From NCBI GenBank assembly GCA_026004095.1, contig BPIL01000007.1, forward strand, positions 1-64,000: a stretch of 64,000 nt of DNA, given 5' to 3'. The translations under genes and the position numbers were made by a program. Source of the DNA: Meiothermus sp. (GTDB lineage Bacteria > Deinococcota > Deinococci > Deinococcales > Thermaceae). Under the pieces are notes generated by a model that searched no databases, was not told the DNA's origin, and worked only from the letters and a program-made list of their open reading frames with translations. Below, piece by piece: positions 34,777 through 43,481 of the stretch (the stretch's first letter is position 1; the number at the start of each line of letters is the position of its first letter).

Positions 34777-34801
34777 CGCACCTGCGCGGAAAGGAAGCAC
34801 C

Positions 34802-35830
34802 ATGCCCAAGTGTTTGTTAGCCCAACTCATCCACGTGGAACTTATCACCCCCAGACTCGAGGAGTCCCTGCGCTTTTTCACCGGCATCGGTGGACTGTAC
34901 CTGGTGCATCGAGAAGAGAAGCGTGCGTACCTGCGCTGCTGGGGTGACCACTACACCTACAGCGTCATTCTGAGCGAGGGCCCCCACGCCGCCCTGGGCC
35001 ATGCGGCCTGGCGTACCTGGAGCGCTGAAGACCTCGAGCAGGCTGTACAAAACATCGAGCGAAGCGGTATCCAGGGCGAGTGGATCCCGCACAGCTTCGG
35101 CCATGGGCCGGCCTACCGCTTCCGCTCGCCCGGCGGGCACCTCATCGAGCTGGTCTGGGAGGTTGAGCGCTACAAAGCCCCGCCCCACCTGGCCTCCACC
35201 TTTCCCGAACGGCCCCAGCGCTTTACTGGAGGGGGGTTGGAGCCGCGCCAACTTGACCATGTGACCGTAGCCACCGCCGACGTGATGCGCGATGCCCAGT
35301 GGTTCCGTGAGGTGTTGGGCTTCCGCTTTATGTGCTACAACGGCCTGGAGGAAAACCCCGACTTCGTAGTCTTCGCCATGGTCACCACCAACGAGAAAAA
35401 CCATGACCTGGCCTTCGCCAAGGATATGTCCCCCATCCCGGGCCGGCTCCACCACCTGGCCTTCTGGGTAGACACCCGCGAGGCACACCAGCGGGCCGCT
35501 GACCTGCTTCTAGAGGCCGGGATTCCCCTCGAGTATGGCCCAGGTATTCACGGCATGGGCGAGCAAACCTACCTCTACTTCCGCGAACCTGGCAGCGGTC
35601 TGCGCCTCGAGGTCAATACCGGCGGGGTGCGCAACTACGTGCCCGACTGGGAACCGGTGCGCTGGCGGCCTTCCCAGGGCTCCAACACCTTCTTCCGCAA
35701 CACTGCCATGCCCGACTCGATGCTGGAGTCCTTCCCCCTCATCGGGCCGGAGCTGGCCGCGGCCGCCGACATCGACCTGGTGCCCGACATCCAGCAGCAT
35801 AACCCCTGGGGCAAGCGGGGGCAGGGTTAG
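34802..35830 (+). CDS. Type I extradiol ring-cleavage dioxygenase (catechol 2,3-dioxygenase-like)
   Basis: A two-module VOC protein of 342 aa. The N-terminal module covers about residues 6-125 and the catalytic C-terminal module about 152-285. Fe ligands are predicted as His in QLDHVTVATAD (about 154), His in RLHHLAFWVDT (about 218) and Glu in SGLRLEVNTGG (about 267). This is the pattern of enzymes that cleave catechols next to the diol (meta cleavage). It is the strongest sign that the pathway involves an aromatic or enediol ring. The start ATG follows GGAAAGGAAG. The terminal 55 residues are a lineage-specific tail. Confidence 0.83.
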   Translation: MPKCLLAQLIHVELITPRLEESLRFFTGIGGLYLVHREEKRAYLRCWGDHYTYSVILSEGPHAALGHAAWRTWSAEDLEQAVQNIERSGIQGEWIPHSFGHGPAYRFRSPGGHLIELVWEVERYKAPPHLASTFPERPQRFTGGGLEPRQLDHVTVATADVMRDAQWFREVLGFRFMCYNGLEENPDFVVFAMVTTNEKNHDLAFAKDMSPIPGRLHHLAFWVDTREAHQRAADLLLEAGIPLEYGPGIHGMGEQTYLYFREPGSGLRLEVNTGGVRNYVPDWEPVRWRPSQGSNTFFRNTAMPDSMLESFPLIGPELAAAADIDLVPDIQQHNPWGKRGQG

Positions 35831-35839
35831 GAGGCACGG

Positions 35840-36601
35840 GTGGCACGCTTCATTGACCTATCAGCCCCGATCCAAAACAGCCACCCCGAGGTTCCGGAGT
35901 TTCAGCGCATCCGTATCGAGTTCTCCGATCATACCCAGGGGTTAGAGGAGGTGAAGCGGCTTTTTGGAATTGGCCCCGAGCTGCTTCGCAACGGCGAAGC
36001 CTGGGCGGTGGAAACCATCACCCAGCTCGGCACCCACAGTTCCACCCACCTCGACGCCCCCTACCACTACAACTCCCAGATTGGCGGGCGGCCCGCCCAG
36101 CGGATCGACGAGCTTCCCCTGGAGTGGTGCTTCGCGCCAGGGGTGGTGCTGGAGTTCCGCCACAAGGCCGACGGCGACGCGGTGCGGCTTGAAGAGGTAC
36201 AGTCCGAACTGGCGCGCATCGGCCACTCTCTGAAACCGCTGGACATCGTACTTATCCGCACCGGACGGGATGCCTTCTACGGCCAGCCCGACTACTGGAA
36301 ACGGGGGCCGGGGGTGACGGTGGAGACCACCCGCTGGCTCTTTGAGCAGGGGGTGCGGGTGATGGGAATTGACGCCTGGGGCTGGGATCGCCCGCTGTAC
36401 CTGCAGGCCCAGGAAGCCCTGGAGCAGCAGCGTCCCGGCATTTTCTGGGCCGCTCATCAGGCCGATCTGCCCTACGCGCAGATCGAACGGCTGTGCAACC
36501 TGGGAGCCCTGCCCCAGACCGGCTTCAAACTTTGCTGCTTTCCCTTGCGCATCGTGGGGGCCAGCGCCGCCCCGGCCCGGGTGGTGGCCATTTTGGAGTG
36601 A
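35840..36601 (+). CDS. Cyclase-family metal-dependent hydrolase
   Basis: A 253-aa protein of the kynurenine-formamidase-like/cyclase family (PF04199 type). The signature is LGTHSSTHLDAPYHY (about residues 62-76) with three His/Asp ligands, followed by LIRTGRDAFY and GIDAWGWDRP. Members hydrolyse amides or lactones, such as N-formylkynurenine or isatin. In this cluster it might open a lactone or cleave a ring-fission product. It starts with GTG 35840 after GGAGG, 9 bases after the dioxygenase stop. Confidence 0.82.
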   Translation: MARFIDLSAPIQNSHPEVPEFQRIRIEFSDHTQGLEEVKRLFGIGPELLRNGEAWAVETITQLGTHSSTHLDAPYHYNSQIGGRPAQRIDELPLEWCFAPGVVLEFRHKADGDAVRLEEVQSELARIGHSLKPLDIVLIRTGRDAFYGQPDYWKRGPGVTVETTRWLFEQGVRVMGIDAWGWDRPLYLQAQEALEQQRPGIFWAAHQADLPYAQIERLCNLGALPQTGFKLCCFPLRIVGASAAPARVVAILE

Positions 36602-36603
36602 GC

Positions 36604-37542
36604 ATGCCTCGACTGGATCTTCACGGACACCTCGAGCCGCCTACCTACAGCACCCAGGTAGCCCAGGCCCTTGGCCCGGCCCCCGTGCCCCCCTGGACGG
36701 TGGAGGCGCAGCTCGAGATGATGGCGCAGTACCAAATTGCAGCCACGGTGATCTCGCTGCCCCCGCCGGGGGTGTTTCTGGGTGATCAGGCCCAGGCCAA
36801 CGAGCTAGCCCGCCAGGTCAACGAGTTCTACGCTGCCTTGGTGCAGAAGCACCCAAAGCGGTATGCCGCGCTGGCTGCCCTACCACTGCCCGATGTGGAG
36901 GCTGCCCTTGCCGAGCTGGCCTATGCCCTGGATGTGCTCCGGCTGGACGGGGTGGCGCTTTTCACCCAGACCGCTGGCCTTTACCTGGGCGACCCCCAAT
37001 GGGAACCCCTGATGGCTGAACTCGACCAGCGGGGAGCTTACGTTTTTGTGCACCCCACCCTTCCCCCTTATACCAACCCATTAGCGAAAGCCCCCGTCTG
37101 GGTACTGGAGTTTCCCTTCGAGACCACCCGGGCCATCACCCACATGCTCTACTCGGGTATCTTCCATCGCTACCCTCGGATCCGCTTCCAGTTTGCCCAT
37201 CTGGGGGGGGCTGTTCCCTTTTTAGCCCACCGGCTGGCCTCCTTGGTCGAGCGGGAGCCCAGGTTCAAGCTCACGGAGCAGGTGCCCGAAGGGCCGCTGG
37301 CCTATCTGCGCCGGCTATACTACGACACCGGCCTTTCTAACCACACCCCGGCCCTGGCTGCCACCCTCGAGGTAACCGACCCCGGACAGGTGGTTTTTGG
37401 CACCGACTGGCCCTACGCCCTGCTGCCCCCCGGCCACGACCCGGCCCCTGGTCTGGCCTATCTGGGCGACCGGCGCCACCAGGTGGAGTTTGAGAACGCT
37501 CGAGCCCTTGTCCCACGTTTGTTTGAAAAGGAGATCGCATGA
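36604..37542 (+). CDS. Amidohydrolase-2 family protein (ACMSD-like)
   Basis: A 312-aa TIM-barrel metalloenzyme. The metal-binding residues are visible: LDLHGHLEP (HxH), FVHPTLPPY, FAHLGGAVPF and FGTDWPYA (Asp). These are characteristic of the family containing 2-amino-3-carboxymuconate-semialdehyde decarboxylase and gamma-resorcylate decarboxylase, so a decarboxylation of a ring-fission product or aromatic acid, or a hydrolysis, is plausible. Start ATG 36604 lies 2 bases after the cyclase stop; it overlaps the following gene by 4 bases. Confidence 0.82.
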   Translation: MPRLDLHGHLEPPTYSTQVAQALGPAPVPPWTVEAQLEMMAQYQIAATVISLPPPGVFLGDQAQANELARQVNEFYAALVQKHPKRYAALAALPLPDVEAALAELAYALDVLRLDGVALFTQTAGLYLGDPQWEPLMAELDQRGAYVFVHPTLPPYTNPLAKAPVWVLEFPFETTRAITHMLYSGIFHRYPRIRFQFAHLGGAVPFLAHRLASLVEREPRFKLTEQVPEGPLAYLRRLYYDTGLSNHTPALAATLEVTDPGQVVFGTDWPYALLPPGHDPAPGLAYLGDRRHQVEFENARALVPRLFEKEIA

Positions 37543-38543
37543 AAATTGCCCGACTTCGCTACCCCAGTCCAGATGGCCCTGAGATTCGCATTGTGGTTGA
37601 GGCCCTGGGCCATCCGGGCCGTTGGGTGGACGTACGCAACACAGCCCGTCGGGCCTTCGAACGACGGGGGGCTACTGTCGGCGCTGCCCTGCAGCTGGCA
37701 CGCACCCTGGTTCCCAGCAGCCTGAGCCAGGCCCTCGAGAACGGCGAGGCCTTCCTGGATGCCCTGGCCCAGGCTGCTGCCGATACCAGCGGGGAAACCC
37801 TGGCAGCGGAAGGGGGCCAGTTCGTCGCTCCCATTGACCCCAGCCTCTACCGCGACTTTCTTTCCTTTGAGGTGCACTTCACCAACGCCGCCCGCTTGAA
37901 CAACCACGGGGTGAGCCCGGTGCTCTACGAGATTCCCATCGGCTATATGGGCAACGCACTGTCGTTTATCGGCCCCGACGAGGAGGTGCCCTGGCCCTTT
38001 TATGCCCAGGAGCGCATGGACTACGAGCTCGAGCTGGGTATCGTCATTGCCCGTGGAGGACGAGACATCCAGCCCGAACGAGCCCGGAAGCACATCCTGG
38101 GCCTGACCATCCTCAATGACTTCAGTGCCCGTGACATCCAGCTCCGCGAGATGCAGGGTCGGCTGGGCCCCTCCAAAGGCAAGCACTTCTGCAATGCGGT
38201 AGGGCCGGTGATCGTAACCCTGGACGAACTGCCCGCCGGAGGATTACAGATGAGCGCACGGGTCAACGGCGAGGTCTGGTCGAGCGGCAACAGCGGCAGC
38301 ATGCTGTGGTCACTGGAAGAGTTGGTAGCCTGGGCCTCGGCCGGTGAACCCCTGCCGGCGGGCGCCCTTCTGGGCTCGGGCACGGTGGGTTTCGGCTGCG
38401 GGATGGAGTTGCAAAAATACCCTCAGCCCGGTGACTTGATCGAACTCGAGGTCGAGGGCATCGGGGTGCTGCGCAACCGCCTGGGTCAGCGACCCGCCCA
38501 GGGTTGGCTACCCAGCCCCAAGACCCCCACCATTCAGGTTTGA
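37539..38543 (+). CDS. Fumarylacetoacetate hydrolase-family enzyme 1
   Basis: A 334-aa member of the FAH family, which hydrolyses acylpyruvates or hydrates/decarboxylates products of meta cleavage. The N-terminal 105 residues form a variable domain; the FAH core includes LNNHG, YELELGIVIARGGRDI (ExE metal ligands), LNDFSARDIQLREMQG and KGKHFCNAVGP (KGKxF motif of fumarylacetoacetase-like enzymes), and SSGNSGSMLWSLEELV. The closest classical match is fumarylacetoacetase. The start overlaps the amidohydrolase by 4 bases. Confidence 0.84.
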   Translation: MKIARLRYPSPDGPEIRIVVEALGHPGRWVDVRNTARRAFERRGATVGAALQLARTLVPSSLSQALENGEAFLDALAQAAADTSGETLAAEGGQFVAPIDPSLYRDFLSFEVHFTNAARLNNHGVSPVLYEIPIGYMGNALSFIGPDEEVPWPFYAQERMDYELELGIVIARGGRDIQPERARKHILGLTILNDFSARDIQLREMQGRLGPSKGKHFCNAVGPVIVTLDELPAGGLQMSARVNGEVWSSGNSGSMLWSLEELVAWASAGEPLPAGALLGSGTVGFGCGMELQKYPQPGDLIELEVEGIGVLRNRLGQRPAQGWLPSPKTPTIQV

Positions 38544-38555
38544 AGGAGGCAGTGC

Positions 38556-39596
38556 ATGAAGCCTTTTCATCTAGGAACCTTTAGTGCCGGGGGCGGCCCT
38601 GCCTTTGCAGGGGTGGTGATCGAAGGGCAGGTGATCGCTGCTGCGGCCCTGGCCCCGCTGTGCGCCCGGCTGGGTTATGAGCTGCGTCAGCCCGAGCAGG
38701 TGCTGGGCTTGCTGGAAGACTGGCCGCGCAACTTTACCGCCTTGGCTGCAGCGGTGGAGGCCATCCGCAACGGACAGGCAACTGGCCTGCCCTTCATCGC
38801 AGAGTCGCAGCTCCAGGTGTTACCCCCGGTGCTACCCCGACAGATCTTCTGCTCCGGCGCTAACTATAAAAAGCATGTGGTGGACTTAATTGTGGCCCAG
38901 GGGGGGCCCCACCTCGATGGTAAAACCTCAGAGGAGCGGCGGATTTGGGGCATACAGCGCATGGACGAGCGAGCCCAGCGGGGCAAACCCTTCGTCTTCA
39001 CCAAACTGCCCTCCAGCATCATTGGCCCCTTCGACCCCATCACGTTGCCCCCGGAGATCCAGCAGGCCGACTGGGAGCTGGAACTGGGGGTCGTAATCGG
39101 CCGGCCAGCCCGCCGCGTACCGCGCGCCGCCGCCCTTGAGTACGTAGCCGGCTATGTGGTGGTCAACGACATTACCGCCCGCGAACTAGTCTACCGGCCC
39201 GATATCCCCGAGATGGGCATGGACTGGCTCATCTCAAAAAGCGCCCCCGGGTTTTTGCCAGTGGGTCCCTACCTGACCCCAGCCGCTTTCATCCCCGATC
39301 CGCAAAACCTCACCGTCACCCTCAAGCTTAATGGCCAGGTAATGCAGCATGAGTCCACCGCCGACATGATCTTTGGGGTGGCTCACCTGATCGAGTACAT
39401 CTCGGCGTATGTGCAGCTTTGGCCCGGCGACCTGATCTGCACCGGCTCTCCTGCTGGCAATGGAATGCACTACAACCGCTTCCTGCGGGAGGGGGATGTG
39501 CTCGAGGGCAGCATCGACGGGCTGGGCACCCAACGCAACCGCTGCCAGTTAGAGGCCCTGAGCCCTGCGGCTTTCGGAAGGGGGGTCAGGGTCTAG
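38556..39596 (+). CDS. Fumarylacetoacetate hydrolase-family enzyme 2
   Basis: A second FAH-family protein, 346 aa, only distantly similar to its neighbour. Signature: SGANYKKHV, WELELGVVIGRPARRV (ExE ligands), GYVVVNDITARELVYR and GDLICTGSPAGNGM. This is the 2-hydroxyhepta-2,4-diene-1,7-dioate isomerase / acylpyruvase type. Having two different FAH enzymes suggests one acts as isomerase or decarboxylase and the other as C-C hydrolase, as in homoprotocatechuate or gentisate degradation. Start ATG follows GGAGG, 12 bases after gene 1. Confidence 0.84.
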   Translation: MKPFHLGTFSAGGGPAFAGVVIEGQVIAAAALAPLCARLGYELRQPEQVLGLLEDWPRNFTALAAAVEAIRNGQATGLPFIAESQLQVLPPVLPRQIFCSGANYKKHVVDLIVAQGGPHLDGKTSEERRIWGIQRMDERAQRGKPFVFTKLPSSIIGPFDPITLPPEIQQADWELELGVVIGRPARRVPRAAALEYVAGYVVVNDITARELVYRPDIPEMGMDWLISKSAPGFLPVGPYLTPAAFIPDPQNLTVTLKLNGQVMQHESTADMIFGVAHLIEYISAYVQLWPGDLICTGSPAGNGMHYNRFLREGDVLEGSIDGLGTQRNRCQLEALSPAAFGRGVRV

Positions 39597-39609
39597 ATTG
39601 GGAGGAACC

Positions 39610-40740
39610 ATGCCAAGCGTAGAAAAAATACTGATTGTAGGTGGCGGTATCGCAGGCTTATGCACCGCTGTGGGTCTCAAGAATAGCGGCATCGAGACTG
39701 AGATCGTCGAGCTCAACCCCAAGTGGGATGTCTACGGGGTGGGCATCATTCAGTTGGCCAATGCGCTGCGGGCCCTGGCTGCTTTGGGCTTAGCCAAAGA
39801 AGCCATCGCGGAGGGGTTCCCCATGTCCTCGCTGGTGATGTGGCGGCCGGATGGCGAGCCAATCGCCACCCTTCCCCAGCCGCAGATTGCGGGGCCGGAT
39901 TTCCCTCCTCAGAATGGCATTGCTCGGCCCAAGCTGCACAGCATCCTACAAAAAGCGGCGCAGGCCGCCGGGGCCAGGGTACGCCTGGGGCTTACGGTAG
40001 CGCACCTCGAGCCCACCCCTCATTCGGTCAAGGTTAGCTTCACCGACGGCAGCCATGGCGAGTACGACCTGGTGGTAGGGGCCGACGGCCTGCGCTCCAA
40101 AGTGCGCCGATTGGCCTTCCCCGGCACGCCCGAGCCCCAGTACGAGGGTCAGGTGGTCTGGCGCTACAACCTGCCCCGCCCGGCGGAGGTGGACAACATC
40201 TGGATGTGGATGGGGGATCCCAAAGTGGGCATCGTGCCGCTGGGCCCCAACCTGATGTACATGTTCATCACCGACGCCGCGCCCGGCTCCCCTCCGCGCT
40301 TCCCGGAAGCAGCCCTGGCCCAGGAAATGCAAAAGCGCCTGGACGGCTACCGCCATATCCCTTTGCTAGCCCAGCTACGCGCACAAATTACCGACCCCAG
40401 CAAGGTGGTTCTGCGCCCCTTCGAGACGATTTTGGTTCCTACTCCCTGGAACCGGGGCCGGGTGGTGCTGATAGGCGATGCCGCCCACGCCATGACCGCC
40501 CACATCGCCCAGGGCGCCGCCATGGCCATCGAAGATGCAGTGGTGCTCACCGAAGAGCTGCGCCGCCAGACCAGCCTGGAAGCGGCCTTGCAGGCGTACA
40601 ACCACCGGCGTTTTGACCGGGTGCGCCAGATGGTCGAGATGTCACGTCAACTTTGCATCTGGGAACGCACCCACGACCCCAAAGCCGACCCCGTGGGGTT
40701 GACCATGGCCTCCGTGCAGCTAGCTGCCCAACCAATATGA
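39610..40740 (+). CDS. FAD-dependent aromatic hydroxylase-like monooxygenase
   Basis: A class A flavoprotein monooxygenase of 376 aa. The dinucleotide motif is VGGGIAGLCTAVGLKNSG (about residues 10-27), the DG motif is VVGADGLRSKVRR, and the GD motif is VLIGDAAHAMTAHIAQGAAM. These are the marks of p-hydroxybenzoate and salicylate hydroxylases, which insert one oxygen into an activated ring using NAD(P)H. It likely supplies the diol for the extradiol dioxygenase. Start ATG 39610 follows GGGAGG; it overlaps the next gene by 4 bases. Confidence 0.84.
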   Translation: MPSVEKILIVGGGIAGLCTAVGLKNSGIETEIVELNPKWDVYGVGIIQLANALRALAALGLAKEAIAEGFPMSSLVMWRPDGEPIATLPQPQIAGPDFPPQNGIARPKLHSILQKAAQAAGARVRLGLTVAHLEPTPHSVKVSFTDGSHGEYDLVVGADGLRSKVRRLAFPGTPEPQYEGQVVWRYNLPRPAEVDNIWMWMGDPKVGIVPLGPNLMYMFITDAAPGSPPRFPEAALAQEMQKRLDGYRHIPLLAQLRAQITDPSKVVLRPFETILVPTPWNRGRVVLIGDAAHAMTAHIAQGAAMAIEDAVVLTEELRRQTSLEAALQAYNHRRFDRVRQMVEMSRQLCIWERTHDPKADPVGLTMASVQLAAQPI

Positions 40741-41753
40741 GCAGGAATCCCCTTCATGGCTTTCGGGTCGAACGCACCCAGATTGGTTTTATCGGCCACG
40801 ACCTGCAGCGCCCCGAGTGCATCCTGGCCGAACCCGACGGCACCCTGTGGGTGGCCGATGCCCGGGGGGGTGTGGTGCGGATTGCCTCCGACGGAAGCCA
40901 GCAGGTCATCACCCCGCTGATCCAGGGAAAGGCCCTGAACGCCTCCTTCGAAGCGCGCTATGTGGAGGCCCAAGGTTCGCTGCCCAACGGGCTGTGCTTT
41001 GACGAGAACGGCAACTTTATCATCGCCAACTGGGGTACCAACGCCCTGGAGCACATGACCCGTGTAGGCCACCTGCGTACCCTTTATACCGAAATCGAGG
41101 GCCAGCCGCTGGGCAAAGTCAACTTCCCTTTGCGCGACTCTAAGGGGCGTATATGGTTTAGCGTGACAACCCGTGAGGAGCCCTGGACCAAACAGGTCAA
41201 CAGCAAGGTTAGCGACGGCTACATTGGGTTAATAGACCAGAAAGGAATTCGCATCGTAGCTGAGGGTTTTTGTGGCACCAACGAGATTCGCTTCGATGCG
41301 CGTGAGGAGTGGCTTTATGTGGTGGAGAGCACTGCCCGCCGCATCACTCGCCTGCGCCATCGCAACGGCGAGCTGTACGAGCGCGAGGTCTACGGGCCCA
41401 GCGAACTCGAGGGCCACCCCGACGGCTTCGCCTTCGATGCGTTTGGCAACCTCTGGATCACGCTGATCTTCCTGGATAAGCTGATCGCCATCACCCCCGA
41501 GGGAGAGGTGCTCGAGCTGCTCGACGACAGCAACCCTGTTGCCAATGCCGTCTACGAGCAACACTTCCGGGCCGGAACCCTCACCCCAGAGATCATGGCC
41601 GCTAACCACGGCACCCTCTGCCCCTGGATGGCCAGCCTGACCTTCGGGGGGCCGGATTTGTGCACGGTCTATCTGGGCAGTCTGCGCGGCAACCGTATTC
41701 CCTACTTCCGCAGCCCGGTGCCGGGCCAGCCCATGATCCACTGGAGGTGTTGA
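40737..41753 (+). CDS. SMP-30/gluconolactonase-family hydrolase
   Basis: A 338-aa six-bladed beta-propeller lactonase. Likely divalent-metal ligands are Glu in RPECILAEPDG, Asn in LPNGLCFDENG and Asp in GHPDGFAFDAFG; WVAD, FIIANWG and LWIT are propeller blade strands. The family hydrolyses sugar lactones and other cyclic esters. No signal peptide is seen, so it is cytoplasmic. It may open a lactone formed by the oxidase or dehydrogenases of the cluster. It overlaps both neighbours by a few bases (ATGA and TGATG). Confidence 0.83.
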   Translation: MSRNPLHGFRVERTQIGFIGHDLQRPECILAEPDGTLWVADARGGVVRIASDGSQQVITPLIQGKALNASFEARYVEAQGSLPNGLCFDENGNFIIANWGTNALEHMTRVGHLRTLYTEIEGQPLGKVNFPLRDSKGRIWFSVTTREEPWTKQVNSKVSDGYIGLIDQKGIRIVAEGFCGTNEIRFDAREEWLYVVESTARRITRLRHRNGELYEREVYGPSELEGHPDGFAFDAFGNLWITLIFLDKLIAITPEGEVLELLDDSNPVANAVYEQHFRAGTLTPEIMAANHGTLCPWMASLTFGGPDLCTVYLGSLRGNRIPYFRSPVPGQPMIHWRC

Positions 41754-42523
41754 TGCACCCACTGTTCGACCTGAGCGGCACGGTGGCGCTGGTGACCGGC
41801 GGCAGCCGGGGCATCGGGCTGGCCAGTGCCCGACTGTTGGCCGAATTGGGGGCTCAGGTGGTACTCTCGAGCGAAGACCCCAGAGCCTGCGCCACTGCCG
41901 AGGCCGAGTTGCGCACGCACGGGCTGGCAGCCTGGGGTCTTCCTTGTGACGTAGGGGAAAAACCACAGATTGAGCGACTGGTAGAGCAAACCCTGGAACG
42001 CTTCGGACGGATTGATGCCCTGGTGGCCGCCGCCGGGGTGGCTCCGCATTTCGGCCCCATGCTGAGCGCTTCCGAGGCCGACTGGGCAACCACCATGCGG
42101 ATTAACTTGCAAAGCAACCTCTGGTTAGCTGGTCTGGTGATCCCCCAGATGCTGGGCCGCGGGGGTAGCCTGGTGTTTATCGCCAGCTTATCGGCCTTGC
42201 GGGGCAACCAGGCGATAGGCTTGTACGCTGTTTCCAAGGCTGGACTGGCCCAACTGGCCCGCGACCTGGCTGTGCAGTATGGCCCTCAGGGGGTGCGGGT
42301 CAACGCAGTGGCGCCGGGGCTAATTCGCACCGTATTTGCCCAACGCTTGCTGGAAAACCCGGCCTTCATGGAACGCCGGATCTCCCATACCCCTCTACGC
42401 CGGGTGGGCGAGCCCGAGGATGTTGCCGGGGCTGTGGCTTTTCTGGTGAGCCGAGCCGGGGCCTTTGTAACCGGCCAGACCCTGGTGGTGGACGGGGGCA
42501 CCCTGATCTCCGATGGGAGCTGA
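41753..42523 (+). CDS. Short-chain dehydrogenase/reductase
   Basis: A classical SDR of 256 aa with TGGSRGIG (residues 16-23), VAAAGVA replacing NNAG, Ser in IASLSAL and the catalytic YAVSK (GLYAVSKAGL). The segment IRTVFAQRLLENPAFMERRI and the end GGTLISDG resemble the DHRS4-like or 3-ketoacyl reductase groups. It starts in the SMP-30 stop (TGATG) and ends 2 bases before the epimerase. Third SDR of the cluster; substrate unknown. Confidence 0.82.
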   Translation: MHPLFDLSGTVALVTGGSRGIGLASARLLAELGAQVVLSSEDPRACATAEAELRTHGLAAWGLPCDVGEKPQIERLVEQTLERFGRIDALVAAAGVAPHFGPMLSASEADWATTMRINLQSNLWLAGLVIPQMLGRGGSLVFIASLSALRGNQAIGLYAVSKAGLAQLARDLAVQYGPQGVRVNAVAPGLIRTVFAQRLLENPAFMERRISHTPLRRVGEPEDVAGAVAFLVSRAGAFVTGQTLVVDGGTLISDGS

Positions 42524-42525
42524 GC

Positions 42526-43461
42526 ATGAGAGTTCTAGTTACCGGAGCCAACGGCTTTGTGGGGCGCTGGCTGGTACGCCTGCTGCTGACCAACAATTCC
42601 CTCGAGCCCACCCAGCTCCTCCTGCTCGACCGAAAGTTCGACGTCGCCCACACAGATCCTCGGATCCAAACCCTAGAGGGCAACTTTTTCCAGCCGCACG
42701 TGCTCGAGGAAGCCTTAGCCAAACCAGTGGGGGTGGTGTTTCACCTAGCCAGCATCCCTGGCGGCCTGGCCGAGCAGGCCCTTGAGCTGGGCCTGGAGGT
42801 TAACCTAAAGGGCACCCTGGCCCTCTTCGAAGCCCTGCGCAAGCAACCCAGAGCACCGGTAGTGGTCTTTGCCAGCAGCATCGCAGTGTATGGCTCGCCC
42901 CTGCCGGGCCGGGTGGATACCCATACCCCTCCCAACCCCAGCAGCAGCTACGGCACCCAGAAGCTCCTCGGAGAGTATCTCCTGCTGGACTATTCGCGGC
43001 GGGGCGAGCTCGATGGCCGGGCCCTGCGCCTGCCGGGCATCGTGGCCCGCCCACCCGAGCCTTCAGGGCTGGTCTCAGCCTTTATGGGCGAGGTCATGCA
43101 CCGCCTCAAAGCAGGCCAGCCCTACACCGCACCGGTTTCCCCTCAGGCCACCATGTGGTGGATGTCGGCCCACTGCTGCGCAATAAACCTGATTCACGCC
43201 GCCACTTTGCCCAGCCAAGCAGTCTATCCGCGGGTCATCCTGCTACCTGCATTGCGGGCTAGCATGCAAGAGGTGGTAGATGGGCTGGCAGCCCGCTATG
43301 GCCCCAACCGGCGCCACCTAATCCGCTATCAGCCCGATGAGGCCATTGAGAGTCGGTTTGGCTGCTTTCCCAGCCTTGATGCCAGCGTGGCCGAAGCAAT
43401 GGGGTTCCGCCACGATAGCGATATAAACTCACTCATATTCAATGCCTTGGAGAGAGCATAA
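42526..43461 (+). CDS. NAD-dependent epimerase/dehydratase family, DenD-like
   Basis: An extended SDR of 311 aa: cofactor motif VTGANGFVG (residues 5-13), FHLASIPGG, SSIAVYGSPLPG and the catalytic YGTQK. The HLASIPGG and SSIAVYG stretches are typical of D-erythronate dehydrogenase (DenD) and its relatives, which act on four-carbon sugar acids. In this cluster it may handle a polyhydroxylated side chain or cleavage product. It is the last gene of the operon; 20 bases later the antiporter gene converges. Confidence 0.8.
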   Translation: MRVLVTGANGFVGRWLVRLLLTNNSLEPTQLLLLDRKFDVAHTDPRIQTLEGNFFQPHVLEEALAKPVGVVFHLASIPGGLAEQALELGLEVNLKGTLALFEALRKQPRAPVVVFASSIAVYGSPLPGRVDTHTPPNPSSSYGTQKLLGEYLLLDYSRRGELDGRALRLPGIVARPPEPSGLVSAFMGEVMHRLKAGQPYTAPVSPQATMWWMSAHCCAINLIHAATLPSQAVYPRVILLPALRASMQEVVDGLAARYGPNRRHLIRYQPDEAIESRFGCFPSLDASVAEAMGFRHDSDINSLIFNALERA

Positions 43462-43481
43462 AGGCTCCTACTGCTCACGCC

